Shown one piece after another: positions 50,339-59,290 of a stretch of DNA of 64,000 bases. Source of the DNA: Bacillota bacterium (GTDB lineage Bacteria > Bacillota > UBA4882 > UBA8346). A model generated the notes under the pieces. It did no database searches. It was not told the origin of the DNA and worked only from the letters and a program-made list of their open reading frames with translations. Location of the stretch: NCBI GenBank assembly GCA_023410535.1, contig JAEYPR010000032.1:62001-126000 (forward strand). The letters run 5' to 3'. Positions within the stretch are counted from its first letter, which is position 1. Each line of letters opens with the position of its first letter. The translations under genes were made by a program, and so were the position numbers.

Positions 50339-51649
50339 TCAGCGCAGCGCGATAATGCCGTTACCCTGGTAGGCCGTTTCCGTAGTCTCGCGAACTTCTT
50401 GCATCGCGGCGATCACCTTGCTCCAAGCTGTTTTAGTCTCGTCAAACATCGCAAAATGTTTCGTGACGTTGCGATGGTACAGGTCTAGTTGTTCCGGGAT
50501 GAGCGCAAAATCGTTGTTGTGAAAATATTCGCAGAATCGAGGAATTACCATGGTTAGTTTTGCTTTGATCTCTGTGATCGCTTCCCGATAGCCTTCCCGG
50601 TTTTGCAGGTACAACAAGAGCGGTTTGTATCGGACCCAGCCGATGCAGGCTTTTAAAAAGCGATTGATGATCTGAGGCGCATCGGGACTGTTCGCTACCT
50701 TGATTGGCTGGAGTGAATTGGGAAGAACGCCATGCAATAGATGGGTATAACTCAAAAATCCGTCGTGGAAGGTATAACACGGCACTTTTAATACTCTAGC
50801 CTGCGAAAGACAAGTGCTCAGAAAGGTGTCTTCGCCACGGGCACCGGGAGGATTATAAAAAGGCGCCAGTTTTTCGAGGCGTTTGAGATTAAAACAAAGG
50901 TTTGAACCGGAGATGAATTTGGCGCCGTTATGTTCGAGTACCTCATGGACTTGAGGATTGGCCAATAATTGGCTATCGGCCAAACTGACGCCGCCGTTTT
51001 TCATCTTTTCGCGGATTGAGTCCCAACTGAGAATATCGTTGCTGATGGCTTCGATAAATGTCTTGAAAATATTTTCGGAAATAATCTGGTCGAACGCTAA
51101 ATGGGGAATCGGGGAGATATAACCGCAGTGATGACCGTGAGTGACATCGGCGTCGCCAATATACTTTAAGTGGCTAGTAACAATGTTTTGACCTTTCCAA
51201 TGGAGGGTTCCCTCGGGGGTTTGGACCGGTGCGACCGGATACTCGTCATCATCGATGAAGATTAGATAATCAATGGAGTTTTTGAGGGCATAATACATCA
51301 CAATATTGCGTTTCTTGCCATAACCGTCGCCAAATAGTAGCTCTGCTTCAGCTTTGTCGAGGATCCCCCGGCGGATCAGCTCCTGTTTTTCCGCCGCAGT
51401 CTTGGTGTCATCGATAAAACTAACACTATCAAGCATTTGGCTGACTTCGGGATCGATATTTCGGTAATCGCTCGGTTTCGTCTGGGAGTATTTTAGATCA
51501 TAAGCGACCAGCAGATGCAAGGAAATGTCCTGGTTTGAAACGAGACCGGTCTCATGCCAGTTGTTTGCATATGTTTTGATGAGATTTCGAAAGTTTTTGC
51601 GGCCGGTCACAAAACCGATTCCAATTTTGATTTGGTTCTTTGCTCTCAT
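50339..51649 (-). CDS. GT-A-like glycosyltransferase under c-di-AMP riboswitch
   Basis: 436-aa cytoplasmic protein. Residues about 6-175 look like a GT-A nucleotide-sugar domain: IGIGFVTGRKNFRNLIKTY and IDYLIFIDDDEYP with the DxD motif. A long C-terminal region (about 200-436) is specific and unrecognised. It could add sugar to a wall or surface polymer. ATG 51649 has GGAGTGG upstream. A ydaO-type riboswitch with terminator lies in its leader. Confidence 0.7.
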   Translation of the reverse strand: MRAKNQIKIGIGFVTGRKNFRNLIKTYANNWHETGLVSNQDISLHLLVAYDLKYSQTKPSDYRNIDPEVSQMLDSVSFIDDTKTAAEKQELIRRGILDKAEAELLFGDGYGKKRNIVMYYALKNSIDYLIFIDDDEYPVAPVQTPEGTLHWKGQNIVTSHLKYIGDADVTHGHHCGYISPIPHLAFDQIISENIFKTFIEAISNDILSWDSIREKMKNGGVSLADSQLLANPQVHEVLEHNGAKFISGSNLCFNLKRLEKLAPFYNPPGARGEDTFLSTCLSQARVLKVPCYTFHDGFLSYTHLLHGVLPNSLQPIKVANSPDAPQIINRFLKACIGWVRYKPLLLYLQNREGYREAITEIKAKLTMVIPRFCEYFHNNDFALIPEQLDLYHRNVTKHFAMFDETKTAWSKVIAAMQEVRETTETAYQGNGIIALR

Positions 51650-51704
51650 GATACCACTCCTTCTAGAATTTAGATTTGGTTGTCCGCAGTTTGTAAAACA
51701 GAAA

Positions 51705-51735
51705 ATAAAAAACCATGGAGGAACCATGGTTTTTT
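51705..51735 (-). terminator. Terminator of glycosyltransferase riboswitch leader
   Basis: AACCATGG (51711-51718) pairs with CCATGGTT (51724-51731), with A/T runs outside. It matches the stem core (CCATGG) of the dapB leader terminator. Confidence 0.82.
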
Positions 51736-51829
51736 AAATGTTTTCAATGTAAGGGATCTCATAATTACTATGAAGGAATACATCAATAATCAATTAAATT
51801 ATGTTATACCCTCAGCAAGACAAAACCAT

Positions 51830-51955
51830 ATCCCCTCTTACAACGCTTGCGAAGTTAGCTGACGGATTCGGGTCGAAGAGTAACCCTACACTTACGTGAT
51901 TCACCCCAAAATTGGTTCCTCCGTTCTCCGGTTGGAGATTAAGCGTATCGGAAGA
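51830..51955 (-). ncRNA. c-di-AMP riboswitch (ydaO/yuaA) before glycosyltransferase
   Basis: On the minus strand the aptamer blocks are TACGCTTAATC, GGAGGAACCAATTTTGGGG, GTGAATCACG, GTAGGGTTACTC, CCGAATCCGTCAGCTAAC and GCAAGCGTTG. The closing ACGCTT/AAGCGT helix forms. A terminator lies about 95 bp further on. Confidence 0.92.
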
Positions 51956-52386
51956 TAAGTTTATTCAGTTGAGTAAAGTAATCAATCACCTCTAAAAATG
52001 ATCAAGTGTCAGATTATCCTGATTAATTTTGTATTATATATTGGTTTGATAAAGCTGTCAAATCGACTGTCAACCAATCTAACGCTGAAAAAGCGCCAGT
52101 GGGTTTACACGGTTTTTAACCGTGATAAGCGGTTGAAGTTGTGTTTTAAGCGCTCCGAGAGGGCTTCTTATCAATATGTTTATTCGAATTTCCGGTGAAT
52201 ATTCCAAGAAACTCGCAAACGAGAGAATAGGCTAATTTGTTTAAGCACGGTAACGTTTGAGAGAGGTGACGTCTGTTTTGTTACATTTCATTTAAATTTA
52301 TAGTAATTTGTAAAGAATATTGAATTTGCGTCGAAATATTATACAATTATCTTGATTGGGATTATTACATCAAGGAGGTTTTCCCT
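51956..52386. other. Spacer upstream of glycosyltransferase leader and iolB
   Basis: The left part holds the minus-strand promoter (52033-52061). A CACGGTT/AACCGTG hairpin lies near 52108-52124. A 66-codon plus frame at 51998-52198 lacks a ribosome binding site and is not called. The iolB ribosome binding site AAGGAGG lies near 52372. Confidence 0.5.
52033..52061 (-). promoter_or_regulatory. Promoter of glycosyltransferase riboswitch leader
   Basis: On the minus strand TTGACA (52061-52056) and TATAAT (52038-52033), spacer 17 bp; perfect consensus boxes. Confidence 0.85.
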
Positions 52387-53202
52387 GTGCCGTACTTTTA
52401 TAAGTATCAGAAGAAATTTGGCTACTCCGAGGTTATCGGTGAGGGCGCTGAGCTACAACTGATTCGGTTTGGTTTGGTTCATTTGAACGCCGAGGAATCC
52501 ATCGTTTTGAACTCCGGTGAGTATGAGATTGGCTTGGTTCTCTTATCGGGTCAATGCGACATCGTCTGCGAAGGTGAACGTTTTGCGGGTCTGTCTCGGA
52601 AAAATGTTTTCGCCAGTAAGCCGGTTTCGGTCTATATCCCCCGCGATTCCAAATATGAGGTGAAGGCGCTCGGCCACGGCAGCGTGGAAATCGCTGTTTG
52701 CAAAGTCAAAGCCGAACGGAAATTCAAACCGTTTTTGGTCCTTCCGGAAGAGACCATTACCCAGCACCGGGGCCAATTGAATTGGCAACGGGATGTAATT
52801 GACATCTTTACCACCAACACCGAAGGCCGGGTCGACAAAATTGTCTTGGGAGAGACCTATGCTTACCCGGGACAATGGTCGGGTTACCCACCCCACAAGC
52901 ATGATCAAGATAAACAACCGCATGAAGTGGCAATGGAAGAAGTTTATCATTTTAAAGTCAGTCCCGCCCAAGGTTTTGGGATTCAGGTGATGTATACCGA
53001 AGATCGCGTTATGGATGCGAGCTATATCGTCCGTAGCGGCGATACTGTCGCTATCCCCCATGGTTATCATCCGGTAGCCGCCGCTCCCGGGTATCAAGTT
53101 TATTACTTATGGATCATGGCTGGCCGCTCCGGACGGGCCCTAACCCCCAATGACGACCCGAAACACGAATGGCTCAAAGCGGTAGAAGCGATGATGAAGT
53201 AA
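52387..53202 (+). CDS. iolB: 5-deoxy-glucuronate isomerase
   Basis: 271-aa double-cupin isomerase of myo-inositol catabolism that converts 5-deoxy-glucuronate to 2-deoxy-5-keto-gluconate. Conserved motifs are PPHKHD, EVYHFKVSPAQGFGIQVMYT and VAIPHGYHPVAAAPGYQVYYLWIMAG, with the metal-site His and Glu. GTG 52387 follows AAGGAGG. No other iol gene is near, so it may serve another uronate; related KduI does the equivalent step for 4-deoxy-5-ketouronate. Confidence 0.9.
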   Translation: MPYFYKYQKKFGYSEVIGEGAELQLIRFGLVHLNAEESIVLNSGEYEIGLVLLSGQCDIVCEGERFAGLSRKNVFASKPVSVYIPRDSKYEVKALGHGSVEIAVCKVKAERKFKPFLVLPEETITQHRGQLNWQRDVIDIFTTNTEGRVDKIVLGETYAYPGQWSGYPPHKHDQDKQPHEVAMEEVYHFKVSPAQGFGIQVMYTEDRVMDASYIVRSGDTVAIPHGYHPVAAAPGYQVYYLWIMAGRSGRALTPNDDPKHEWLKAVEAMMK

Positions 53203-53216
53203 CGACATAAACTTGG

Positions 53217-53244
53217 GGCGGCTTAGATGCCGCCTCTTTTTTTT
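53217..53244 (+). terminator. Terminator of iolB
   Basis: GGCGGC and GCCGCC pair around TTAGAT, then eight T. Confidence 0.88.
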
Positions 53245-53456
53245 AACCTGTTTGTAATAGGACTAATTTTCAAAACCAAGAATATATATTCAACAATTAT
53301 TTATAAATAGTCATTTATTCACGGTCTCTGTTGCGGAGTTGTCCTGATTTTTGGGGGAATGTATTTCCATATAACAATGTATACAGGATTCATTGCGTTG
53401 GAAAAGAGGAAACGCGAGACGGCAGTGGAATATTATGAGAAATTTGAAGATGGCTG

Positions 53457-54851
53457 GTGATGGAAATGATCGAATTCAGTAAGCGCAGTAATACGTTGGA
53501 ACAGACTGAGTACATTTATACGCTTCAGGATATCCCTGAACCGCATTTATATCGTCATCTGTTCAACTACGAAGAGGCCCCGAAGGTATCCTTTAACCAT
53601 CGGCACGTGCCGATGCGACCGCCGGAGGAGATCTTTATTACCGATTCGACGTTCCGCGACGGCCAACAAGCGCGGGAGCCGTATACGGTTCAACAAATTG
53701 TTGATCTTTATAAATTTTTACACCGTTTGGCCGGACCGAAAGGGATCATCCGTCAGACGGAGTTTTTCCTGTACAGCAAGAAAGATAAAGAGGCCGTTAC
53801 CCGTTGTATGGAATTGGGTTACCGTTTTCCGGAGATTACCAGTTGGATCCGGGCGGTAAAAGAAGATTTTTATCTGGTCAAGGAGATGGGTTTAAAAGAG
53901 ACCGGAATTTTGGCCAGTTGCTCTGATTATCATATTTTTAAAAAGTTGAAGATGAGTCGGAAGCAAGCGATGGAACAATTCCTGTCCATCGTCAAGAGCG
54001 CTTTGGAAATCGGCGTGGTGCCCCGGATTCATCTGGAGGATATTACCCGGGCCGACTTTTATGGTTTTGTGGTTCCCTTTGTTTTGGAGCTGATGAAACT
54101 GCAAGCCGAGAGTAAGATCCCAATTAAAGTACGGGCTTGCGATACGTTGGGGTTCGGCGTCGGATATCCCGGCGTAGCGCTTCCGCGGAGCGTTCCCGGA
54201 ATCATCTACGGGCTTTGGCATCATGCCGGAGTCCCCAGTGAACAGATGGAATGGCACGGTCATAATGACTTTTATAAAGCAGTTTCGAATGCCGGGACTG
54301 CTTGGCTTTATGGTTGTTCCGGCGTGAATACCACCTTGCTTGGCATCGGCGAGCGGACCGGTAACTGTCCGTTGGAGGCGATGGTTTTCGAATACGCTTC
54401 GCTTCGCGGCACGTTGGATGGGATGGAGCCGACCGTAATTACCGAGATTGCCGAGTATTACAACCGCGAGATCGGTTATACCATTCCACCGATGACTCCC
54501 TTGGTTGGCCGGGAGTTTAACTTCACCCGTTCGGGAATCCATGCCGATGGATTGCTGAAGGATGAGGAGATTTACAATATCTTTAATACCGAAAAACTGC
54601 TCAATCGCAAGGTGGTCGTTGCGGTCAATGAACATTCGGGAGCTGCCGGGATCGCGCATTGGGTGAACAGCTATTTCAACCTGCGCGAGGAGCGGAAGCT
54701 TGAAAAACGCGATCCACGGCTATTAAAGATCAAAGAATGGGTCGATCTGCAATACGGCGGTGGCCGTAACACAGTGATCGGCGACCACGAGTTGATCGAG
54801 TTCATCCAAGCCGAACTGCCTGACCTTTGGCAGGAAGTCAATCGTCGCTAA
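53457..54851 (+). CDS. Re-citrate synthase (homocitrate/isopropylmalate synthase family)
   Basis: 464-aa DRE-TIM metallolyase that joins acetyl-CoA and an oxo-acid. TDSTFRDGQQAR carries the family RDG motif, with HLEDITRADFYGF, WHGHNDF for metal His ligands, and GERTGNCPLE. The pattern RQTEFFLYSKKD, TSWIRAVKEDF and ETGILASCSDYHIF matches Re-citrate synthases of Clostridium kluyveri-type anaerobes as I remember them, rather than LeuA. It would make citrate where Si-type GltA is absent. Several starts (53457, 53460, 53466) are possible and the ribosome binding site is weak. Confidence 0.75.
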   Translation: MMEMIEFSKRSNTLEQTEYIYTLQDIPEPHLYRHLFNYEEAPKVSFNHRHVPMRPPEEIFITDSTFRDGQQAREPYTVQQIVDLYKFLHRLAGPKGIIRQTEFFLYSKKDKEAVTRCMELGYRFPEITSWIRAVKEDFYLVKEMGLKETGILASCSDYHIFKKLKMSRKQAMEQFLSIVKSALEIGVVPRIHLEDITRADFYGFVVPFVLELMKLQAESKIPIKVRACDTLGFGVGYPGVALPRSVPGIIYGLWHHAGVPSEQMEWHGHNDFYKAVSNAGTAWLYGCSGVNTTLLGIGERTGNCPLEAMVFEYASLRGTLDGMEPTVITEIAEYYNREIGYTIPPMTPLVGREFNFTRSGIHADGLLKDEEIYNIFNTEKLLNRKVVVAVNEHSGAAGIAHWVNSYFNLREERKLEKRDPRLLKIKEWVDLQYGGGRNTVIGDHELIEFIQAELPDLWQEVNRR

Positions 54852-54875
54852 TCAATGAATGGTTAACAAACCGTG

Positions 54876-54906
54876 AAACCGCTCCGGCAGGAGCGGTTTT
54901 TCTTTT
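54876..54906 (+). terminator. Terminator of Re-citrate synthase gene
   Basis: AAACCGCTCC (54876-54885) pairs with GGAGCGGTTT (54890-54899), then TTCTTTTT. Confidence 0.82.
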
Positions 54907-54941
54907 TGTATGAATTCCAGCAAATTGGATATGCTACGACT

Positions 54942-55649
54942 ATGAAACAAATAAAATATTTGATAATTTTGGTAATGGCCCTATGCTGGACGCAACCGGT
55001 TTTGGCGGCGGAAGGAGTCTCCTTTTATAGCAGCGGAACATTAGGATATGTGCTTATCAACAATCAACCGGTGTTGGAGATTAGCCATGCTTATCAAGGG
55101 GTAAGCGTAGCCGACCGGGTCAGGATTGTGGCTAACCGGTTGCGAAACATTTTGGAGACGGGTGATTTTCTGGCGGAAGAATTGCAGGTTGTTACGGCCC
55201 GGCAACGGGTTAGCCTAAATTATCGCGGGCAATTGCTAGTGATTGCCGATGCGATGAGCGCCTACCGGAAACACCGAACTCCCGAGGCGCTCGCTTTGGA
55301 ATGGAAACAGCAATTGATCGAAGCGGCAGCGGCCTTTAGCCACCCGTATACTGTGGTCGAGCAAGCAGTGGGGTTAGCCTCTTGGTACGGCAGGGAGTTT
55401 CGGGGCCGCCGGACGGCCTGCGGCGAACGTTTTGACGAAACCAGGTATACTGCGGCGCATCGCTGGTTACCCTTTGGGACGCGGGTCCGGGTCACCAATT
55501 TGATAAATAACCGTTCGGTGATTGTCGTAGTGAACGATAGGGGGCCGTGGGTCCAACGCCGCTTGATTGACCTGTCCTGGGCCGCCGCCCGGGCAATCGG
55601 TCTGACCGGAGTCGCCCGAATTAAGCTGGAGGTTCTAAAAAATACCTGA
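54942..55649 (+). CDS. Exported RlpA-like double-psi beta-barrel protein
   Basis: 235-aa secreted protein. Signal peptide residues 1-23 (ending VLAAE). A first domain of about 110 residues is unrecognised. The RlpA-like DPBB domain (about 143-233) reads ASWYGREFRGRRTACGERFD, AAHRWLPFGTRVRVTN and VVNDRGPW, with the catalytic-site Asp and His-like positions. RlpA proteins cleave denuded glycan strands or bind peptidoglycan. ATG 54942 has only a weak ribosome binding site. It is 12 bp before the DUF1002 gene. Confidence 0.82.
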   Translation: MKQIKYLIILVMALCWTQPVLAAEGVSFYSSGTLGYVLINNQPVLEISHAYQGVSVADRVRIVANRLRNILETGDFLAEELQVVTARQRVSLNYRGQLLVIADAMSAYRKHRTPEALALEWKQQLIEAAAAFSHPYTVVEQAVGLASWYGREFRGRRTACGERFDETRYTAAHRWLPFGTRVRVTNLINNRSVIVVVNDRGPWVQRRLIDLSWAAARAIGLTGVARIKLEVLKNT

Positions 55650-55661
55650 GGAAGGCGTGTC

Positions 55662-56549
55662 ATGAAACAAACAATTGGCTGGATATTAGCAATTGGAATA
55701 ATTTTGGCGGGTGCGACGGCAGGATTGGCGGAGGTGCCGCAAGTGATTGCTTATGGCAATGATTTGACCCTGGCCGAACGGACGCAGATCGCCAAAGATT
55801 TTCCTATCCCGGCCGGGGTGAAACTGGAAGAGATTAAAGTCGTCACTGTAACTAACGAGGAGGAATGGAGTTTATTGCGGGGCTTGGTCCCCGATGCGCA
55901 GATCGGCGCCAAAGCGCTCTCTTCGGTCTATATTGAAAAATTGGAGTCCGGAGCCGGTGTGAAAGTAGACACTAAAAACATTACGTTCATCACGCCGCGG
56001 ATTTATGCCAATGCCTTGGTCACAGCCGGGGTGACCGATGCCAAGGTTTACGCCACAGCGCCGGTCGGCGTCTCCGGCACTGCCGCTTTAGTGGGAATCT
56101 TCAAGTCATTTACGGAGTTGACCGGAAAAACTTTGACCGCAACGGTGCAACGGACCGCCGCCGAAGAGTTGATCACTACCGGTAACCTCGGTGAAAAAGT
56201 AGGGAAAGAACGCGCCGCGGTATTGGTGGAACGAACTAAAGAACGGGTGGTTGAAAAGCCAACCGTAACCAAAGAAGAAGTCACGAAGATCATTGAACAG
56301 TCAGCCAAAGAGCAGGATATCAAACTCTCGCAGGAAGAAAAAGAAGAGTTGGCCCAATTGATGCTGAAAGTCAAACAACTCAATATTGATCTGGGAACGT
56401 TGCAAAAGCAATTGAAGAACTATACCGAAAGTTCCCCACCGCCGTCCCAAACCGAAAAGCCTAAATCCTTCTTGGCGCGGTTGATCGAATTTTTCCAGAA
56501 CTTGTTTAACCAACTCACCTCGTTTGTTGGTCGAATTTTACGGCATTGA
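55662..56549 (+). CDS. Exported DUF1002 family protein
   Basis: 295 aa with a signal peptide (residues 1-23). The DUF1002 region (about 28-205) includes YGNDLTLAERTQIAKDF and the ITFITPRIYANALVTAGVTDAKVYATAPVGVSGTAALVGIFKSFE-like stretch. A helical segment (about 205-255) and a C-terminal amphipathic helix follow a PPPSQ linker. It is in an operon with the RlpA-like gene. Function unknown; the domain is found in sporulating Bacillota. Confidence 0.82.
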   Translation: MKQTIGWILAIGIILAGATAGLAEVPQVIAYGNDLTLAERTQIAKDFPIPAGVKLEEIKVVTVTNEEEWSLLRGLVPDAQIGAKALSSVYIEKLESGAGVKVDTKNITFITPRIYANALVTAGVTDAKVYATAPVGVSGTAALVGIFKSFTELTGKTLTATVQRTAAEELITTGNLGEKVGKERAAVLVERTKERVVEKPTVTKEEVTKIIEQSAKEQDIKLSQEEKEELAQLMLKVKQLNIDLGTLQKQLKNYTESSPPPSQTEKPKSFLARLIEFFQNLFNQLTSFVGRILRH

Positions 56550-56580
56550 TTTGGTAACGGGAAAGGACTTGAAAGTAGAA

Positions 56581-56610
56581 TTGACAATTTTGAGGCCGGT
56601 CAGATATAAT
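56581..56610 (+). promoter_or_regulatory. Promoter of cysE-cysS leader
   Basis: TTGACA (56581-56586) and TATAAT (56605-56610), spacer 18 bp. Confidence 0.8.
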
Positions 56611-56617
56611 ATAAAAA

Positions 56618-56912
56618 CAAAGCGACGATGGGGACCGGTTTCACTGAAAAGTCTCAGAGAGGGTAGGGTTGGTGCGACTGCCTGGCGGACGGTGATATCT
56701 TGCACCCTGGAGTGGCTGGGTGAACTCACCGAAACGAATTGCAAATTTCTAGCGATGCAAGGCAGATTCGCGTAATTGTAATTCGTTTTTAGTAGCCTGG
56801 CACGGTTCAGCCCGTTACCGCTGTCAAAGCGAGGTTTTATTAAAAACCTAACCAGAGTGGGACCGCGAACTAACCTTCGTCTCTGTTTTTCGAGAGATGA
56901 AGGTTTTTTTAT
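56618..56912 (+). ncRNA. T-box riboswitch, cysteine specific
   Basis: The leader has an AGAGAGGGTAGG stem I region, the GGTTGGTGCGA distal element, TCTTGCACC with TGC (56701-56703) as likely Cys specifier, the T-box AGAGTGGGACCGCGA (56854-56868), and a terminator (56872-56911). It precedes cysE-cysS, so uncharged tRNA-Cys would turn on both cysteine synthesis and charging. Confidence 0.92.
56872..56911 (+). terminator. T-box regulated terminator of cysE leader
   Basis: AACCTTCGTCTCT (56872-56884) pairs with AGAGATGAAGGTT (56893-56905), one mismatch, and a T-run. Confidence 0.9.
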
Positions 56913-56982
56913 AACTTGTTTTGTTTGTTTCGACGGTCGTTTTAGGGTATAATGACTGACAGAACCGCTTGGAGGTATCGGG

Positions 56983-57645
56983 ATGTTTGACCGCTTACGG
57001 GAAGATATTCAAACGGTATTTGAACGCGATCCGGCGGCTCGTTCGTCGGTTGAGGTTTTATTGTGTTATCCGCATGTTCATGCGTTGTTTTGGCACCGGG
57101 TAGCGCATCGATTATACCGGCGGCGGCATTTCCTAATCGCCCGGTTCATCTCGCAGGTCGCGCGGTTCTTTACGGGGATTGAAATTCATCCCGGAGCCCG
57201 GATCGGGAAACGGCTCTTTATTGATCACGGCATGGGGGTTGTGATCGGAGAGACGGCGGAGTTGGGCGATGACGTGACGATTTATCAAGGCGTTACATTG
57301 GGCGGAACCGGCAAAGAACGAGGTAAACGCCATCCCACCATTGGCAATGGCGTGATGATTTCTGCCGGGGCCAAGGTGCTTGGATCGATCTGCGTTGGGG
57401 ACAATGCCAAAATCGGCGCCGGAGCCGTGGTATTGCATGAAGTGCCGCCGAATACCACCGTGGTGGGCGTGCCCGGGCGGGTGGTAGTCCAAGACGGCAT
57501 GCGAGTAAAAGGACCGGATTTGGATCATAATGATCTGCCGGATCCCGTTGCCGTGATGTTACATTGTTTGCAACAGAAGATTACGGAGCTGGAGACGAGG
57601 ATTGAAGAGTTGGAAGGCGAAAAAATAGCTCAGTCCAATCATTAA
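56983..57645 (+). CDS. cysE: Serine O-acetyltransferase
   Basis: Converts serine + acetyl-CoA to O-acetylserine, the first step of cysteine synthesis (220 aa). N-terminal helical domain (DPAARSSVEVLLCYPHVHALFWHRVAHRLYRR) and a left-handed beta-helix of hexapeptide repeats (IHPGARIGKRLFIDHGMGVVIGETAELGDDVTIYQGVTLGG). It is the first gene of the T-box controlled operon with cysS, 56 bp apart. ATG 56983 has GGAGG upstream. Confidence 0.95.
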   Translation: MFDRLREDIQTVFERDPAARSSVEVLLCYPHVHALFWHRVAHRLYRRRHFLIARFISQVARFFTGIEIHPGARIGKRLFIDHGMGVVIGETAELGDDVTIYQGVTLGGTGKERGKRHPTIGNGVMISAGAKVLGSICVGDNAKIGAGAVVLHEVPPNTTVVGVPGRVVVQDGMRVKGPDLDHNDLPDPVAVMLHCLQQKITELETRIEELEGEKIAQSNH

Positions 57646-57701
57646 TTCTTAAAATATGCGGCATTATATCTGTGCATTAGAGGGAAGATGGAGGTTTGAC
57701 A

Positions 57702-59141
57702 ATGGCAATCAAGGTTTTCAATACGTTGTCCAAAGCCAAAGAGGAGTTTGTCCCGCGGGAGCCGGGTCATGTTTCGATCTATGCCTGCGGCGTCACGCCA
57801 TATGATTACGCCCATATCGGGAATTCCCGGCCGTGGGTGTTCTGGGATTGCGTGCGGCGTTTTTTACAATATCGGGGTTATGACGTGACTTTTGTCCAAA
57901 ACTTCACCGATGTCGACGACAAGATCATCAACCGGTCCAAACAATTGGGGAAAGAACCGTTGGAACTGGCTGGAGAATATATCCGGATCTGTCTGGAAGA
58001 CATGGCGAAGTTGGCCGTTCTGCAAGCTGATCAGTATCCCAAAGTGTCGGAACACATTCCTGAAATCATTGAAATGGTCCAGGGTTTGGTTGAGAAAGGT
58101 TTCGCTTATGAATTACACGGCGATGTCTATTTTGAGGTCGCTAAATTTAAAGATTATGGCAAACTTTCGGGACGGGATCTCGAGGAGATGCAGGCCGGAG
58201 CGCGGGTCGAAGTGAACGAAGCCAAGCGGGACCCAATGGACTTCGCGTTGTGGAAAGCCGCTAAGCCGGGCGAAATCGCTTGGGATTCGCCTTGGGGTCC
58301 GGGACGGCCCGGATGGCACATCGAATGTTCCGCAATGTCCCTGAAGTATTTGGGAGCCGGCTTCGATATGCACGGCGGCGGCGAAGATCTGGTTTTCCCC
58401 CATCACGAAAATGAAGTGGCGCAGTCCGAGGCCTATCTCGGGGAACAATTCGCCAAATACTGGCTGCATAATGCGTTTGTCACTGTCAGCGGCAGCCGGA
58501 TGGGCAAATCGGTCGGCAACTTTTCAACCGTGCGCGACGTGATGGAACGTTTCGCCCCGGAAGTCGTTCGTTTTTGGCTGGTCGGCACGCATTACCGCAA
58601 TCCGATCAGTTTTGGCGAAGAAGAACTGGCAACGGCCGCCAAAGGACTGGAACGATTGGAGACCGCCCGATTTAACTGGGAACATCTCTTAAAACAACCG
58701 TTGACGGCGACCGGCGAATTGTCAAACGAGGTCGCCCATGCGGTGCAATCACAAATTATTCAGACCCGGACTGATTTTATCGCGGGGATGGAAGATGATT
58801 TTAATACGCCCCAGGCCTTGGCAAGCTTATATGATCTGGTTCGCGAAGTGAACCGTTGGACCCAGGAACGGGATTTTCAAATGTCCGCGGCCGCCCATTC
58901 CCTGTTGGCGCAGAGCTTGGAAACCTTGCTGGAATTGGGAGGGGTACTGGGACTGTTCCAGGCGGAAACCGAGGTTGATCCGGCTGTGGATACCGCCGCG
59001 ATCGAGGCGTTAATTGCCCAGCGGGTTCAGGCCAAAAAGGACAAAAACTGGGCGTTGGCCGATCAGATCCGGGATCAATTGAAAAGTCAAGGAATTGTGA
59101 TTGAAGATACGCCCCAGGGAGCGCGTTGGCGCTTTGAATAA
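57702..59141 (+). CDS. cysS: Cysteinyl-tRNA synthetase
   Basis: 479-aa class I synthetase. Zn/substrate motif YACGVTPYDYAHIGNSRP (contains HIGH) and C-H-H ligands, with RMGKSVGNF in place of KMSKS (Ser to Gly at the third position, seen in some CysS). ATG 57702 has GGAGG at 7 nt; the TTG at 57696 is not used. Second gene of the Cys T-box operon. Confidence 0.96.
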   Translation: MAIKVFNTLSKAKEEFVPREPGHVSIYACGVTPYDYAHIGNSRPWVFWDCVRRFLQYRGYDVTFVQNFTDVDDKIINRSKQLGKEPLELAGEYIRICLEDMAKLAVLQADQYPKVSEHIPEIIEMVQGLVEKGFAYELHGDVYFEVAKFKDYGKLSGRDLEEMQAGARVEVNEAKRDPMDFALWKAAKPGEIAWDSPWGPGRPGWHIECSAMSLKYLGAGFDMHGGGEDLVFPHHENEVAQSEAYLGEQFAKYWLHNAFVTVSGSRMGKSVGNFSTVRDVMERFAPEVVRFWLVGTHYRNPISFGEEELATAAKGLERLETARFNWEHLLKQPLTATGELSNEVAHAVQSQIIQTRTDFIAGMEDDFNTPQALASLYDLVREVNRWTQERDFQMSAAAHSLLAQSLETLLELGGVLGLFQAETEVDPAVDTAAIEALIAQRVQAKKDKNWALADQIRDQLKSQGIVIEDTPQGARWRFE

Positions 59142-59290
59142 GCGTATGGCGTTTGCAGCGGACCCCTGTTTGGCGAAAGCCGAGCGGGGGTCTGTAAGCG
59201 AATACGACATTTGCGAATTTTGGTTGGTGTCAAAGGAAACGGATTGGAGAAAACTAATAGTCGAGCTGCTGGTGCTGTTCGGGAAGGCGG

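Noticed and set aside
51998..52198. 66-codon plus frame
   Set aside because: No ribosome binding site and it overlaps the minus-strand promoter of the riboswitch leader.
56524..56775. 83-codon plus frame
   Set aside because: It lies in the Cys T-box leader.
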